A stretch of 14,974 bases of DNA from the NCBI GenBank assembly GCA_013054445.1, contig JAAMPI010001397.1:1-14974 (forward strand), given 5' to 3'. The notes beneath the pieces are model-generated. The model made no database searches and was not told the DNA's origin. It saw nothing but the letters and a program-made list of their open reading frames with translations. How positions within the stretch are numbered: the stretch's first letter is position 1; each line of letters opens with the position of its first letter. Made by a program: the position numbers and the translations under genes. This stretch comes from Cudoniella acicularis. Taxonomy: Eukaryota > Ascomycota > Leotiomycetes > Helotiales > Helotiaceae. Positions 8,512-14,974 of the stretch are shown piece by piece.

Positions 8512-10005
8512 AGGAGGCATGCCAATTTTTACAGCTCGCTAAGATCTTCTCTCTCGATTTAGCATATCGTAGGATGGATGTGATCTCCTCGTGTGTCCTG
8601 GGACAGCGTTGTTGTGATGATGAACTCTCTCCTTAGTTGATGTTCAATTCTGCCAACTGCCTTGAAATTTCTTGCTCGCTGTTCAACTGAGAGGACGTAC
8701 GTGGCGAGAATTGTACACTCATAAGCTGTTACTTCAAATTCTCCAGATCAAAGATTGCTCTAAGGAAGAAAGCATCGACGAGAGAGGCATCGGCGGGCTT
8801 TAATAACAGGCTAGCACGTCGGCTGGTTCTTGCGGTCCCGGCCATGTGCAGGATTGGGTGTATGTGCCATTTTTCGCATGCAGTGTTGCTGGAATTATGC
8901 CAGGGATGAAAACTCAGAAACATTCGTTCATGGACCTCCCAATCGAAATGAAATTTCCCTGGGATGGTTGCTACCGTTGCAGAGGAAGCTCCCAGATGAG
9001 CCACGCTATTGAAAGGAATGACGCAGTTAGTAGATGCCACGGCTATCCGCGGTGTCTTCCAGTAGGACAATAGTCTCCAGAGTGTCAACCACGGTCCCTG
9101 TTACGCCTAAAATGCCTTTATGAATTGAAAGACTGCCTGTTTCTTTTATCCAAGGCGCCTTTTCTTTATAATCAGATAGCAGCCCATTGGCTAGGGAAGG
9201 AAAGGGCAAGGTGAAGTTCAATGCCCAAGACGGATCCTGCGGCTGCCTTGTCCCATTCACCGCAAAGTAGCCTTACGTGATAGAACTATCACCACAAACC
9301 AGCAGATAGGCGGTCAGCCTCGCAAAGAGTTCTGTTGGCTCCATCTTGTAGTCAGGCAAGAAAATGTCCCTCATTACCGATCCCACGAGCTCGCGTATCG
9401 CAAACACTTGATCCCGCGGATCGGTGCTCTGCCGGCGAGCCAGTCTTATCAGGACGCTGGAGGAGCTCTCCGGCTTGTCGATCTTGTTTGGGTTATGGAG
9501 CAAACCGAACTTGATGTCCCATCGCCGGTCGTCTTGGGTGAACATGTCGTCTTTGCTGTTAACGAAAAGCGACACGGCCGGGTCTCCCGTCAGGGGCACA
9601 ACTTGGCAACGAGATGCGTAAAGAGCGGGCCGAGGCCACTCCGGGTGTGCTCTCCGGTTGTGCGCCGCCGCCCGCAGTGGAAATCCGGAGGGCGCCGGGC
9701 CAGTCCCGACTCCTGCACTACCCAGATGCGCGACTAGTAGGCACGGGTGAAGAAGGCATTGGCGGCGCGGAGCAGCTGTGGGCCATCGAACCCATCGAGC
9801 CAGATCTTATTGCGCACCAAGTCATCTTCAGATGCTTGGTCGATGCAGATGGCATCGATCCATAGGATACGAGCGGGGCCTTGGGAGGGTTGGAGGCAGC
9901 GTAGAGCGTTGGCGAGGTTCAATGAAATATCGAGGGCAATACCATTAACAAAAATGATCACATCGTGTTCGCGTGAGCCTTGACCAACGAGTACTCTTAT
10001 GGGCA
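8512..10005 (-). pseudogene. HET-domain protein, N-terminal and central part (5' of transposon)
   Basis: The HET domain is clear: GQGSREHDV, FVNGIALDISLNLANALRCL, then ILWIDAICIDQASEDD and AFFTRAY at the minus frame from 10005. TAG at 9736-9734 stands where the family has Trp in (F/Y)W SR.WVVQE; SRIWVVQESGLARRPP follows in the same frame. A frame change near 9600 leads into SLFVNSKDDMFTQDDRRWD and the conserved RRQSTDPRDQVFAI, then PDYKMEPTELFARL. TAA at 9275-9273 interrupts before GTRQPQDPSWALNF. Further frame breaks follow to 8660. The last part (for example IEHQLRREFIITTTLSQDTR) is in frame with the segment beyond the transposon. The start of the domain (family ALSYVWG) is damaged and no start codon remains. 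Both halves sum to about 2.0 kb, a usual HET gene length. Confidence 0.85.
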
Positions 10006-10659
10006 AAGTAATGGAAAATTCATGGGCCCAGAGATTGATATGGCAAGGGGCATTGGGAAGAGGCCGACGAGGGTGACGAGAGGAAATCGATTACAGAACT
10101 GCCGAAGTTAGGGACTATGTTGGGACTAAGCCTCTAGGTTGCATGCAGAAGTCGCTCAGCCCCTCTGATTACTTATTTTCTGTTCTTTATCCAGTATGCA
10201 TACCCATCCTAGGACCAAGAGATAACGCCAAACATGCGTGACCACGCCGCATGCTAGCACACTCAACCTATCTGCACATGTTCCTGAATTTGAAAACTAA
10301 CAATATAAATTAATGTTGGTATGAGTTTCAACTGTGACCAACATGCACTTGTTGCAGGGCAGGGTTCCTGCGTCAGCGGTTGGGCTGTTCAGGCAAGCGC
10401 TTAGGTACAGTCTTAGAGATTTGGCAACAAACCCGAATTTAAAACGGCATATCACCTTCAAACCATTCTCGAATGTAGGATTGCACGCCCAATTTTTCTG
10501 CGACCTTGCTATCGCTCGTATGCCATTTCAGGATCATAATTTCGTTGGATTTGGATTCTTGTTTGACTCGTTCCGGACCCTCCATTTATCACTGACTAAT
10601 GATATCTTTTGTCGATATTTCAATCAAAATCAAAACCAAGTTTTCGTTCAGCTCCCAGG
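10006..10659. promoter_or_regulatory. Upstream region of the methyltransferase gene
   Basis: I see no gene here. A TATA-like CAATATAAATTAATG lies at about 10302-10316. Just before the start codon the sequence becomes a typical fungal leader (TTTCAATCAAAATCAAAACCAAG). A plus-strand open frame at 10334-10750 overlaps the methyltransferase start in another frame and looks like chance. CCAACATG occurs at 10338-10345, shared with sites further right. Confidence 0.45.
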
Positions 10660-11505
10660 ATGGTGCACGATTCATCAAAGGCAGATTTCAGTTTGGCGGA
10701 CGGTCACGACTACATGCTGGAAAGCAGTCACGCCGCTGCTTGCCGATTAAATTTGCAATTCTACCTCTGGAAGCAGGCGCTCCATTTCAACATCCACCCC
10801 TCAATCCCGATCCAAAAATCTGCTGTTGTTGCAGATGTTGCAACCGGGACCGCGATTTGGCTCCTCGATGTAGCTCGCGAGCATCCCACTGCGCAGCTTG
10901 ATGGCTTCGACAATGACATCTCTCAAGCTCCCCATCCGAAGTGGCTCCCCCCAAACGTCAATGTGCGACACTGGGATATATTCGAAGAGGTACCTGAAGA
11001 CATGATAGCCAAATATGACTTCGTGCATGTCAGACTCCTTGTTCTGGTGATTAAGGAAAGCAATCCCCGACAAGTGATTAGCAACCTTCTCAAGATGCTC
11101 AAGCCTGGCGGTTACCTTCAATGGGATGAGCTTGATTGCGCCAACATGCACGTCAAAAAGGTGGAACCTTCACTCGACTCTCCTGCACTCGAACAGTTGA
11201 GGCAAATGTGCTGGGCGGATGGCAGGCATGACTGGACTATCCAACTCCCTCACTTCTTGACCGAAGGGCGATTTCTTGACGCAAAGCTCGAAAGGTTTGG
11301 GGACCCGACAGAATTGATCAGGGCTTTTAACGAGCAGCATTTGTTTACTATGGAAGTGTTTGCGGTCGCGTTGGTAAAGGCCGGGAAGCAGGATGCGGCT
11401 GCAGCGTTCTACAAGGTTATTGGCGATTCTTATCGAGAGTCTATAACGGGAGCTGCCTTGTGCATACCGCGAGTGGTTTGTGTGGCACAGAAGTCTTTAG
11501 CATAA
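10660..11505 (+). CDS. SAM-dependent methyltransferase, UMTA/LaeA-like, fungal secondary-metabolism type
   Basis: This intronless gene encodes 281 residues. Frame-opening upstream of 10660 has only a TTG, so the ATG at 10660 is chosen. Residues 19-38 (YMLESSHAAACRLNLQFYLW) match the start of the fungal UMTA-type family. The Rossmann SAM-binding region follows: motif I VVADVATGTAIW (56-67), acidic post-I LDGFD (80-84), HVRLLVLVIK (123-132) and LKPGGYLQWDE (147-157). The end (IPRVVCVAQK, 269-278) also fits the family, so the protein is full length. Such enzymes methylate small molecules or peptides in natural-product pathways; the substrate here is unknown. One oddity is that the third glycine of motif I (usually GTG) is Ala65. 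Next to it are a secreted peptide gene and a UstYa-type oxidase gene, which suggests a biosynthetic locus. No stops or frameshifts were seen, unlike its neighbours. Confidence 0.9.
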   Translation: MVHDSSKADFSLADGHDYMLESSHAAACRLNLQFYLWKQALHFNIHPSIPIQKSAVVADVATGTAIWLLDVAREHPTAQLDGFDNDISQAPHPKWLPPNVNVRHWDIFEEVPEDMIAKYDFVHVRLLVLVIKESNPRQVISNLLKMLKPGGYLQWDELDCANMHVKKVEPSLDSPALEQLRQMCWADGRHDWTIQLPHFLTEGRFLDAKLERFGDPTELIRAFNEQHLFTMEVFAVALVKAGKQDAAAAFYKVIGDSYRESITGAALCIPRVVCVAQKSLA

Positions 11506-12127
11506 TCTTCATGGTTGCGATTTGGAAGGAAAATTTTTTCGGTAGTGTAGCTCATACCTTCAAGATATATCTGGGTTTACAACCAATGCCCCACAACCAA
11601 CATGCCGATCCCTTTTGTTTCATGCACTTTGAATTTTGCCCCAGCTTTGCATTGTTATGTATGTTGGTGGCGCCATTTCGTGACAGACCATAGGGATAAT
11701 GAAGCGGGAATGGATTTCTAGGTCTCCAAATCCCCGATGTTCCAATCCACTTCCAACCTCGCTGCAACACATAGAATTTTAACGTCGTTAACCTGTGCCC
11801 GTGGAGTCTGTGCCACTGTCTCCTGTTTTATTTTTAAATATTGATGCCTTCGTATAATGGTTCAGTGTTCTGCTTTTCATCTGCTATGGATTGAAACTCA
11901 AAGTAGAGTGATTGACCTGCATTCCACTCCTTTCCGGCATCCGCCGCGGATATCTTGCATGATTATGCAAGAAGCCCAAGAAATACCAACTCGGCGGTTG
12001 GAATTTGTCCACCACCTACCTAAAAGAAATCCTTTTGCCTGCAGATGCACGCTGCTTTTCAAAATCGCTTGTTAGATTGGAAGGCTCTGTTGGCATAGAG
12101 CAGGTGAAGACTTATCTTCCCCCTTCT
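11506..12127. other. Intergenic region between methyltransferase and secreted-peptide gene
   Basis: No supportable gene is present; open frames on both strands (11460-11693 plus, 11552-11770 minus, 11857-12075 plus) are short and unrecognised. CCAACATG occurs at 11597-11604. TTTTATTTTTAAATATTG at about 11826 could serve as a polyadenylation-type signal. Confidence 0.4.
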
Positions 12128-12129
12128 GA

Positions 12130-12135
12130 TATAAA
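12130..12135 (+). promoter_or_regulatory. TATA box of the secreted-peptide gene
   Basis: TATAAA in the context CTGATATAAATCAC lies 115 bp upstream of the ATG. A CT-rich leader (ACTCCCTTCATCACTCTCC) lies between, as expected of an expressed fungal gene. Confidence 0.6.
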
Positions 12136-12249
12136 TCACAAAAGGACAACCGGAAGATTTCTACGAAAAACCATCAACTAAGCGTCCCGTACTCCCTTCA
12201 TCACTCTCCAAGATTCTCGGGCTCGAACTCATTCCACCAGCCTGTCACA

Positions 12250-12494
12250 ATGGCAAAATTCTCCCAGATTCTCTATTTGTGCTTTCTCTTTGTCCTTGCT
12301 CTTAGCTCTCCAATTACTACGATCGAGGGTAAGTCATACTCAAGTGAAAACCAGAAGTGCCTCATCGAGATTTAACAATCGAAACAGGCCGAGAAGCAGA
12401 GCTTGGACTTGCCAGAAACCCTTTGAGTGACTGGGATACACCACTTCCTCGCGACACGGACGAGGTCGCCCCAGTCCCTCAACAGGATCTTTAA
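12250..12494 (+). CDS. Small secreted acidic peptide, 61 residues, two exons
   Basis: The exons are 12250-12328 and 12388-12494. The 59-nt intron has a GTAAGT donor and an AAACAG acceptor and splits the codon of Gly27. The start has a strong fungal context (CACAATGG), and a TATA box lies 115 bp upstream. Residues 1-20 (MAKFSQILYLCFLFVLALSS) are a clear signal peptide, with possible cleavage between about 20 and 27. The remaining 34-41 residues have no cysteine, are acidic (eight Asp/Glu against three Arg) and proline-rich, with one Trp (SDWDTPLPRDTDEV, 40-53). There is no KR/KK dibasic repeat, so it is not a typical multi-core dikaritin or pheromone precursor. I recognise no family. It could be an effector-like peptide, a signalling peptide precursor, or the precursor of a modified peptide, given the UstYa and methyltransferase genes on either side. 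Confidence 0.72.
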
Positions 12495-13138
12495 GTCTAG
12501 GGAATTGGAAGAAAATGTGCCATGGTGCTTGGTGTCTAAAGCGACAGGGTAGTAGTTTTCAGACATGAGGTTTCTACATGGTACGAGATCAGGATGGTGT
12601 ACAGATGCAAATTCTGGGTGATGGAATATTGATCTTGCGCATAAGTCAATCTGATAGGCACTACTTTCACAGGGATATTATGGTGTTTTGCACTCGTTGC
12701 CCGCTACCTGCATTTTTCTAAAATAACCCATGAACGTCGCAATATAGCTGGAGAAAACCTTCAAATACTTCTCTAGATTTTCATGAAATCCACCAAACGC
12801 TTGAGCGACTCTTACAATGATACAACTGCAGTTTTTCAGCTTCTATGTCACTTTCAGTGGTTCAGTATGCATGAAGTCAACGCTGTCTGGGAATCACGGA
12901 TCACGATAAGCTCGATGCCTGACTTGTCAAATATGTTCTTTGAAATGGGAATGTCTGAATGCTTAATTTCTGATTACAGGATCTAAGCATTAGCGTTGAG
13001 AAAATGGTTCAGTAAAGTATAACTCAATCCATACTGGAATTTCTTGAATTCAGCTCTCAGCAGTACCTCTTCATCTGCTTACAACTGAAATCCAAAAGAT
13101 ATGCAACATCCAATCCATTGACTTTCAACAACCCGATG
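12495..13138. other. Intergenic region between two converging genes
   Basis: The region holds the 3' ends of the peptide gene (plus) and the UstYa gene (minus). A 67-codon plus frame at 12783-12986 starts with ATG but is unrecognised and has no promoter-like context. Nothing else is supportable. Confidence 0.4.
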
Positions 13139-14127
13139 TCAAGAGGATGATTCGAAAGGAAAGCACAAGACCCCCTTCCACCCCCTTTCACGAAACCTCT
13201 GGTGCTTGTCATGATGATCGTGATGAAGCCATTTCGTCTTGGAATCACTCTCATACGGCGAACCAGGCGGGCAGAATCGATATCGATCCAACTCGTCAAA
13301 ACCACGTTGCGAAATATCACCAACATGCCTCCAACAAGCTGTATATTCGGCCGCCCATGTCTCTAGTTGCTCCTAATCTCTACACATGCGAACTTGGCCA
13401 AACCCACTCTTTTGGTTTGGTCGAAATCCGGTATATCGTGGTGTATCGTCTGCATTACACATAACCTCATCTCGAAGAACGTTCAAGCAATGGACAAGGT
13501 AGAGATGTGTGGAGCTCTGAGAAGTATTGTTGTGGTATTCAACTACTGCAGTGCGCAATGTTTTCTAAACTAGTGAAATAAAATCAGCTTTTGTGTCGCA
13601 AACTAAAAATACCATTACAGGTCTTGGTCTTACCACGCAGTGAAGGTTGTGGTATGCATTGAGGAGATAGATCCCTTTCGACTTGTCCCAAAGAAAGCGC
13701 TGAGCACTAGGAAGCCCCATAGACTTGGCATATTCGTCTCTAAGTGCGATATTTCCTCGATCGTAATTGGTGTTTTCTTAGAGTTCTTCTTGCTGGGCCT
13801 TATTGGCGCCGCTATTCAACGTCCATGCCTTGAGAATAGATCTTGTCAAACCAGCTGGAAATGCACGTTAGTCATATCTAAATAAGGGGAAAAAGAGCTC
13901 TCACCAAATTTCGACGCATTTATCTTTACCACAGTTTCTCCCTTCACTGAAAAGTTGAGGGAAAATATAACGTTGAGAATCATAGATCCAATAAGAGTAA
14001 TTCGGAGAAGATTTCTCAGTATAAAGCTCTTAATGAAGGACTTTTTAGAAATGAGTGTCCGCTCGAGTGCCGAGCTAAATTGGGTCTCTATTAAAGATTC
14101 TTCAGGCGAGGGTACAGGTTGGTACAT
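13139..14127 (-). pseudogene. UstYa-family (DUF3328) oxidase-like gene with two in-frame stops
   Basis: The exons are 14127-13905, 13854-13634 and 13564-13139. Intron 1 (50 nt) has donor GTGAGA, branch GACTAAC and acceptor TTCCAG; intron 2 (69 nt) has GTAAGA, CTGAT and TTTAG. The spliced frame has 290 codons. A short cytosolic N-terminus (MYQPVPSPEE) precedes one membrane helix (about 37-58), the usual UstYa layout. In exon 2, RDEYAKSMGLPSAQRF leads to YHNLHC (142-147), the first HxxHC motif. Exon 3 has YLVHC (170-174), where the first His is Tyr, then VMCNADDTPRYTGF, and after a stop RFCPPGSPY. Family members catalyse oxidative cyclisation or related steps in fungal RiPP and other pathways. 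TAA replaces codon 100 (13780-13778) and TAG codon 212 (13375-13373), where the family usually has Trp. Both fit CpA-to-TpA changes. An in-frame ATG at 14148 is an alternative start. Confidence 0.83.
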
Positions 14128-14375
14128 TGTGACGATGATAGTGTTCATTCAGCTTCACCCTGAAGGAAAAATTAATATCAAGCCCTCGTTGCATAACTGT
14201 GCGAGAATATTCCAGCATCATGATAAGAACTCAATAGGGGGTTGGAGGTTTAAGGGTCGAGACTAAAGTAGCGTCAAAGATTCTCACCTATTAAATTTAA
14301 AAACCACGCATGTACAGGTGATTGGTTTCGGCTTTTGTGGAGAGAATAGGAATGTAGCCTGGAGGTCAAACTCGT
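14128..14375 (-). promoter_or_regulatory. Immediate upstream region of the UstYa gene
   Basis: No gene is recognised. Read on the minus strand it should hold the promoter and leader; no clear TATA box is seen apart from GATATTAATTTTTCC at about 14167-14181. Confidence 0.3.
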
Positions 14376-14462
14376 GACTGCATATGATATGCATTCTTTT
14401 AAGCCACCGCCGACTTGAAGATAGCTCAACCAATATAAAGTGCAGATATGAAAGCGGCAAAA

Positions 14463-14474
14463 CCAACATGTTGG
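14463..14474. promoter_or_regulatory. Palindrome CCAACATGTTGG, copy 1
   Basis: A perfect 12-bp palindrome lies within an 18-bp identical core shared with 14615-14626. It may be a dimeric regulator site upstream of the UstYa gene; its function is inferred. Confidence 0.4.
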
Positions 14475-14614
14475 AATCATGTCAAGAAGTGGATAGAAAC
14501 TGCAGGTTAAATTCCCCGACTGCATATCCTCTAGACTCTTTCTGGTCGCCGCCGATTTGAAGATTAGTTAACTAATATACGATGAAATATGCATCATGCA
14601 TAAAAACGGCGCAA

Positions 14615-14626
14615 CCAACATGTTGG
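14615..14626. promoter_or_regulatory. Palindrome CCAACATGTTGG, copy 2
   Basis: This is identical to copy 1, including the flanks AA and AATC, while the surrounding sequence has diverged. That suggests either constraint or a shared element origin. Confidence 0.4.
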
Positions 14627-14690
14627 AATCGTGTCGCGTCGTAGGACGTGCTATGACATGCATTGTATTAGTCTATAGGGTCCTATATGC

Positions 14691-14974
14691 CAGTCAATTC
14701 TTTTATAAGTCCGTGCCCCCCTATTCCAGCCACCTCGCTTAGCTCACCGCTTTTCCTAACCCTCCTACTTTAAAATTTTATATCTTTATAACGCCTAATT
14801 TAATTTCTTTTAAATTTCGTATATTTTTTAGTTCGATCATAAAGAACAAATATATAGAAGAAGACGTTATACAAGTACTCGAGGAGGTCGTAAATAGCGT
14901 ATCTACGCGAAAAGCTAGTCTCGCTTATAGGGTTCTAAGGTCTACTCTCTAGGACCGCCTTAAAAGGCTACGAA
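14691..14974 (+). mobile_element. pogo/Fot1-like DNA transposon, 5' part, RIP-damaged, runs off right edge
   Basis: From about 14839 a plus-strand frame reads NKYIEEDVIQVLEEV, then RKASLAYRVLRSTL, a TAG, then DRLKRLR. This is the psq/CENP-B-type helix-turn-helix at the start of fungal pogo/Fot1 transposases (EEDL..AL..V..G.S.RKA...YG.PRSTL.DRL.G). Changes such as Gly-to-Arg, Pro-to-Leu and Gln-to-stop are all C-to-T/G-to-A transitions, and the expected ATG is ATA at 14839. The left end may be at CAGTCAATTC (about 14691), reminiscent of Fot1-type ends, but the partner end is outside the window, so this boundary is a guess. The long CT/AT-rich leader fits a transposon 5' end. Confidence 0.72.

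Larger units (their letters stand above)
14376..14645. repeat. Diverged direct repeat, two copies with a shared palindrome
   Basis: Copy 1 (14376-14492) and copy 2 (14518-14645) share in order GACTGCATAT, GCCGMYTTGAAGAT-like, CGGC.MAACCAACATGTTGGAATC and RTGTC. The spacing is 142 bp at the left end and 152 bp at the right, so small indels separate them. Between the conserved words the copies differ freely. They lie 250-520 bp upstream of the UstYa start. Confidence 0.75.

Noticed and set aside
8729..9088. 119-codon minus frame within the HET locus as a separate gene
   Set aside because: It lies between recognisable HET segments and overlaps one of them in another frame; it is best seen as part of the decayed HET gene.
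10334..10750. 138-codon plus frame overlapping the methyltransferase start
   Set aside because: It overlaps the real gene in another frame and lies mostly in leader-like sequence; no known motif.
13147..13464. 105-codon plus-strand open frame
   Set aside because: It is antisense to exon 3 of the UstYa-like gene, whose minus-strand reading carries clear family motifs.

Overview
The window looks like accessory DNA from a filamentous ascomycete (Pezizomycotina). The evidence is short 50-69 nt introns with GTAAG/GTGAG donors and CTRAC-type branch points, HET-domain and UstYa-like (DUF3328) reading frames, a UMTA/LaeA-like methyltransferase, and transposons full of C-to-T/G-to-A stops of the kind made by repeat-induced point mutation (RIP). 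No tRNA, rRNA or CRISPR was seen. The species cannot be named from this sequence.

Left part (1-5004). The minus strand carries the 5' part of a secreted arylsulfotransferase-like gene that runs off the left edge. Next come a non-coding stretch with a compound microsatellite, a 117-bp tandem repeat of about 2.6 copies with a CACGTG palindrome in its two full units, a tentative three-exon minus-strand gene (2576-2080), and an AT-rich desert up to about 3740. A decayed Helitron N-terminal fragment lies on the minus strand at 5004-4200.

Middle part (5005-10006). After about 1 kb without a gene there is a probable degenerate Copia-type LTR (6165-6441). A HET-domain gene on the minus strand (10005 to 6601) is dead: it has several stops and frame breaks and is split by a 1380-bp Tc1-like element (7130-8509) with matching terminal inverted repeats and a TA target duplication. 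Across the empty site the HET frame lines up again locally.

Right part (10007-14974). An intact intronless methyltransferase (10660-11505, plus) is followed by a two-exon gene for a 61-residue secreted acidic peptide (12250-12494, plus), too small for ordinary ORF calling. Facing them is a three-exon UstYa-type oxidase gene (14127-13139, minus) broken by two in-frame stops. Methyltransferase, secreted short peptide and UstYa protein together recall dikaritin-type fungal RiPP clusters. This is the most interesting reading of the window, but it is an inference. Upstream of the UstYa gene is a diverged direct repeat whose two copies share the palindrome CCAACATGTTGG. The window ends in the start of a RIP-damaged pogo/Fot1-like transposase.
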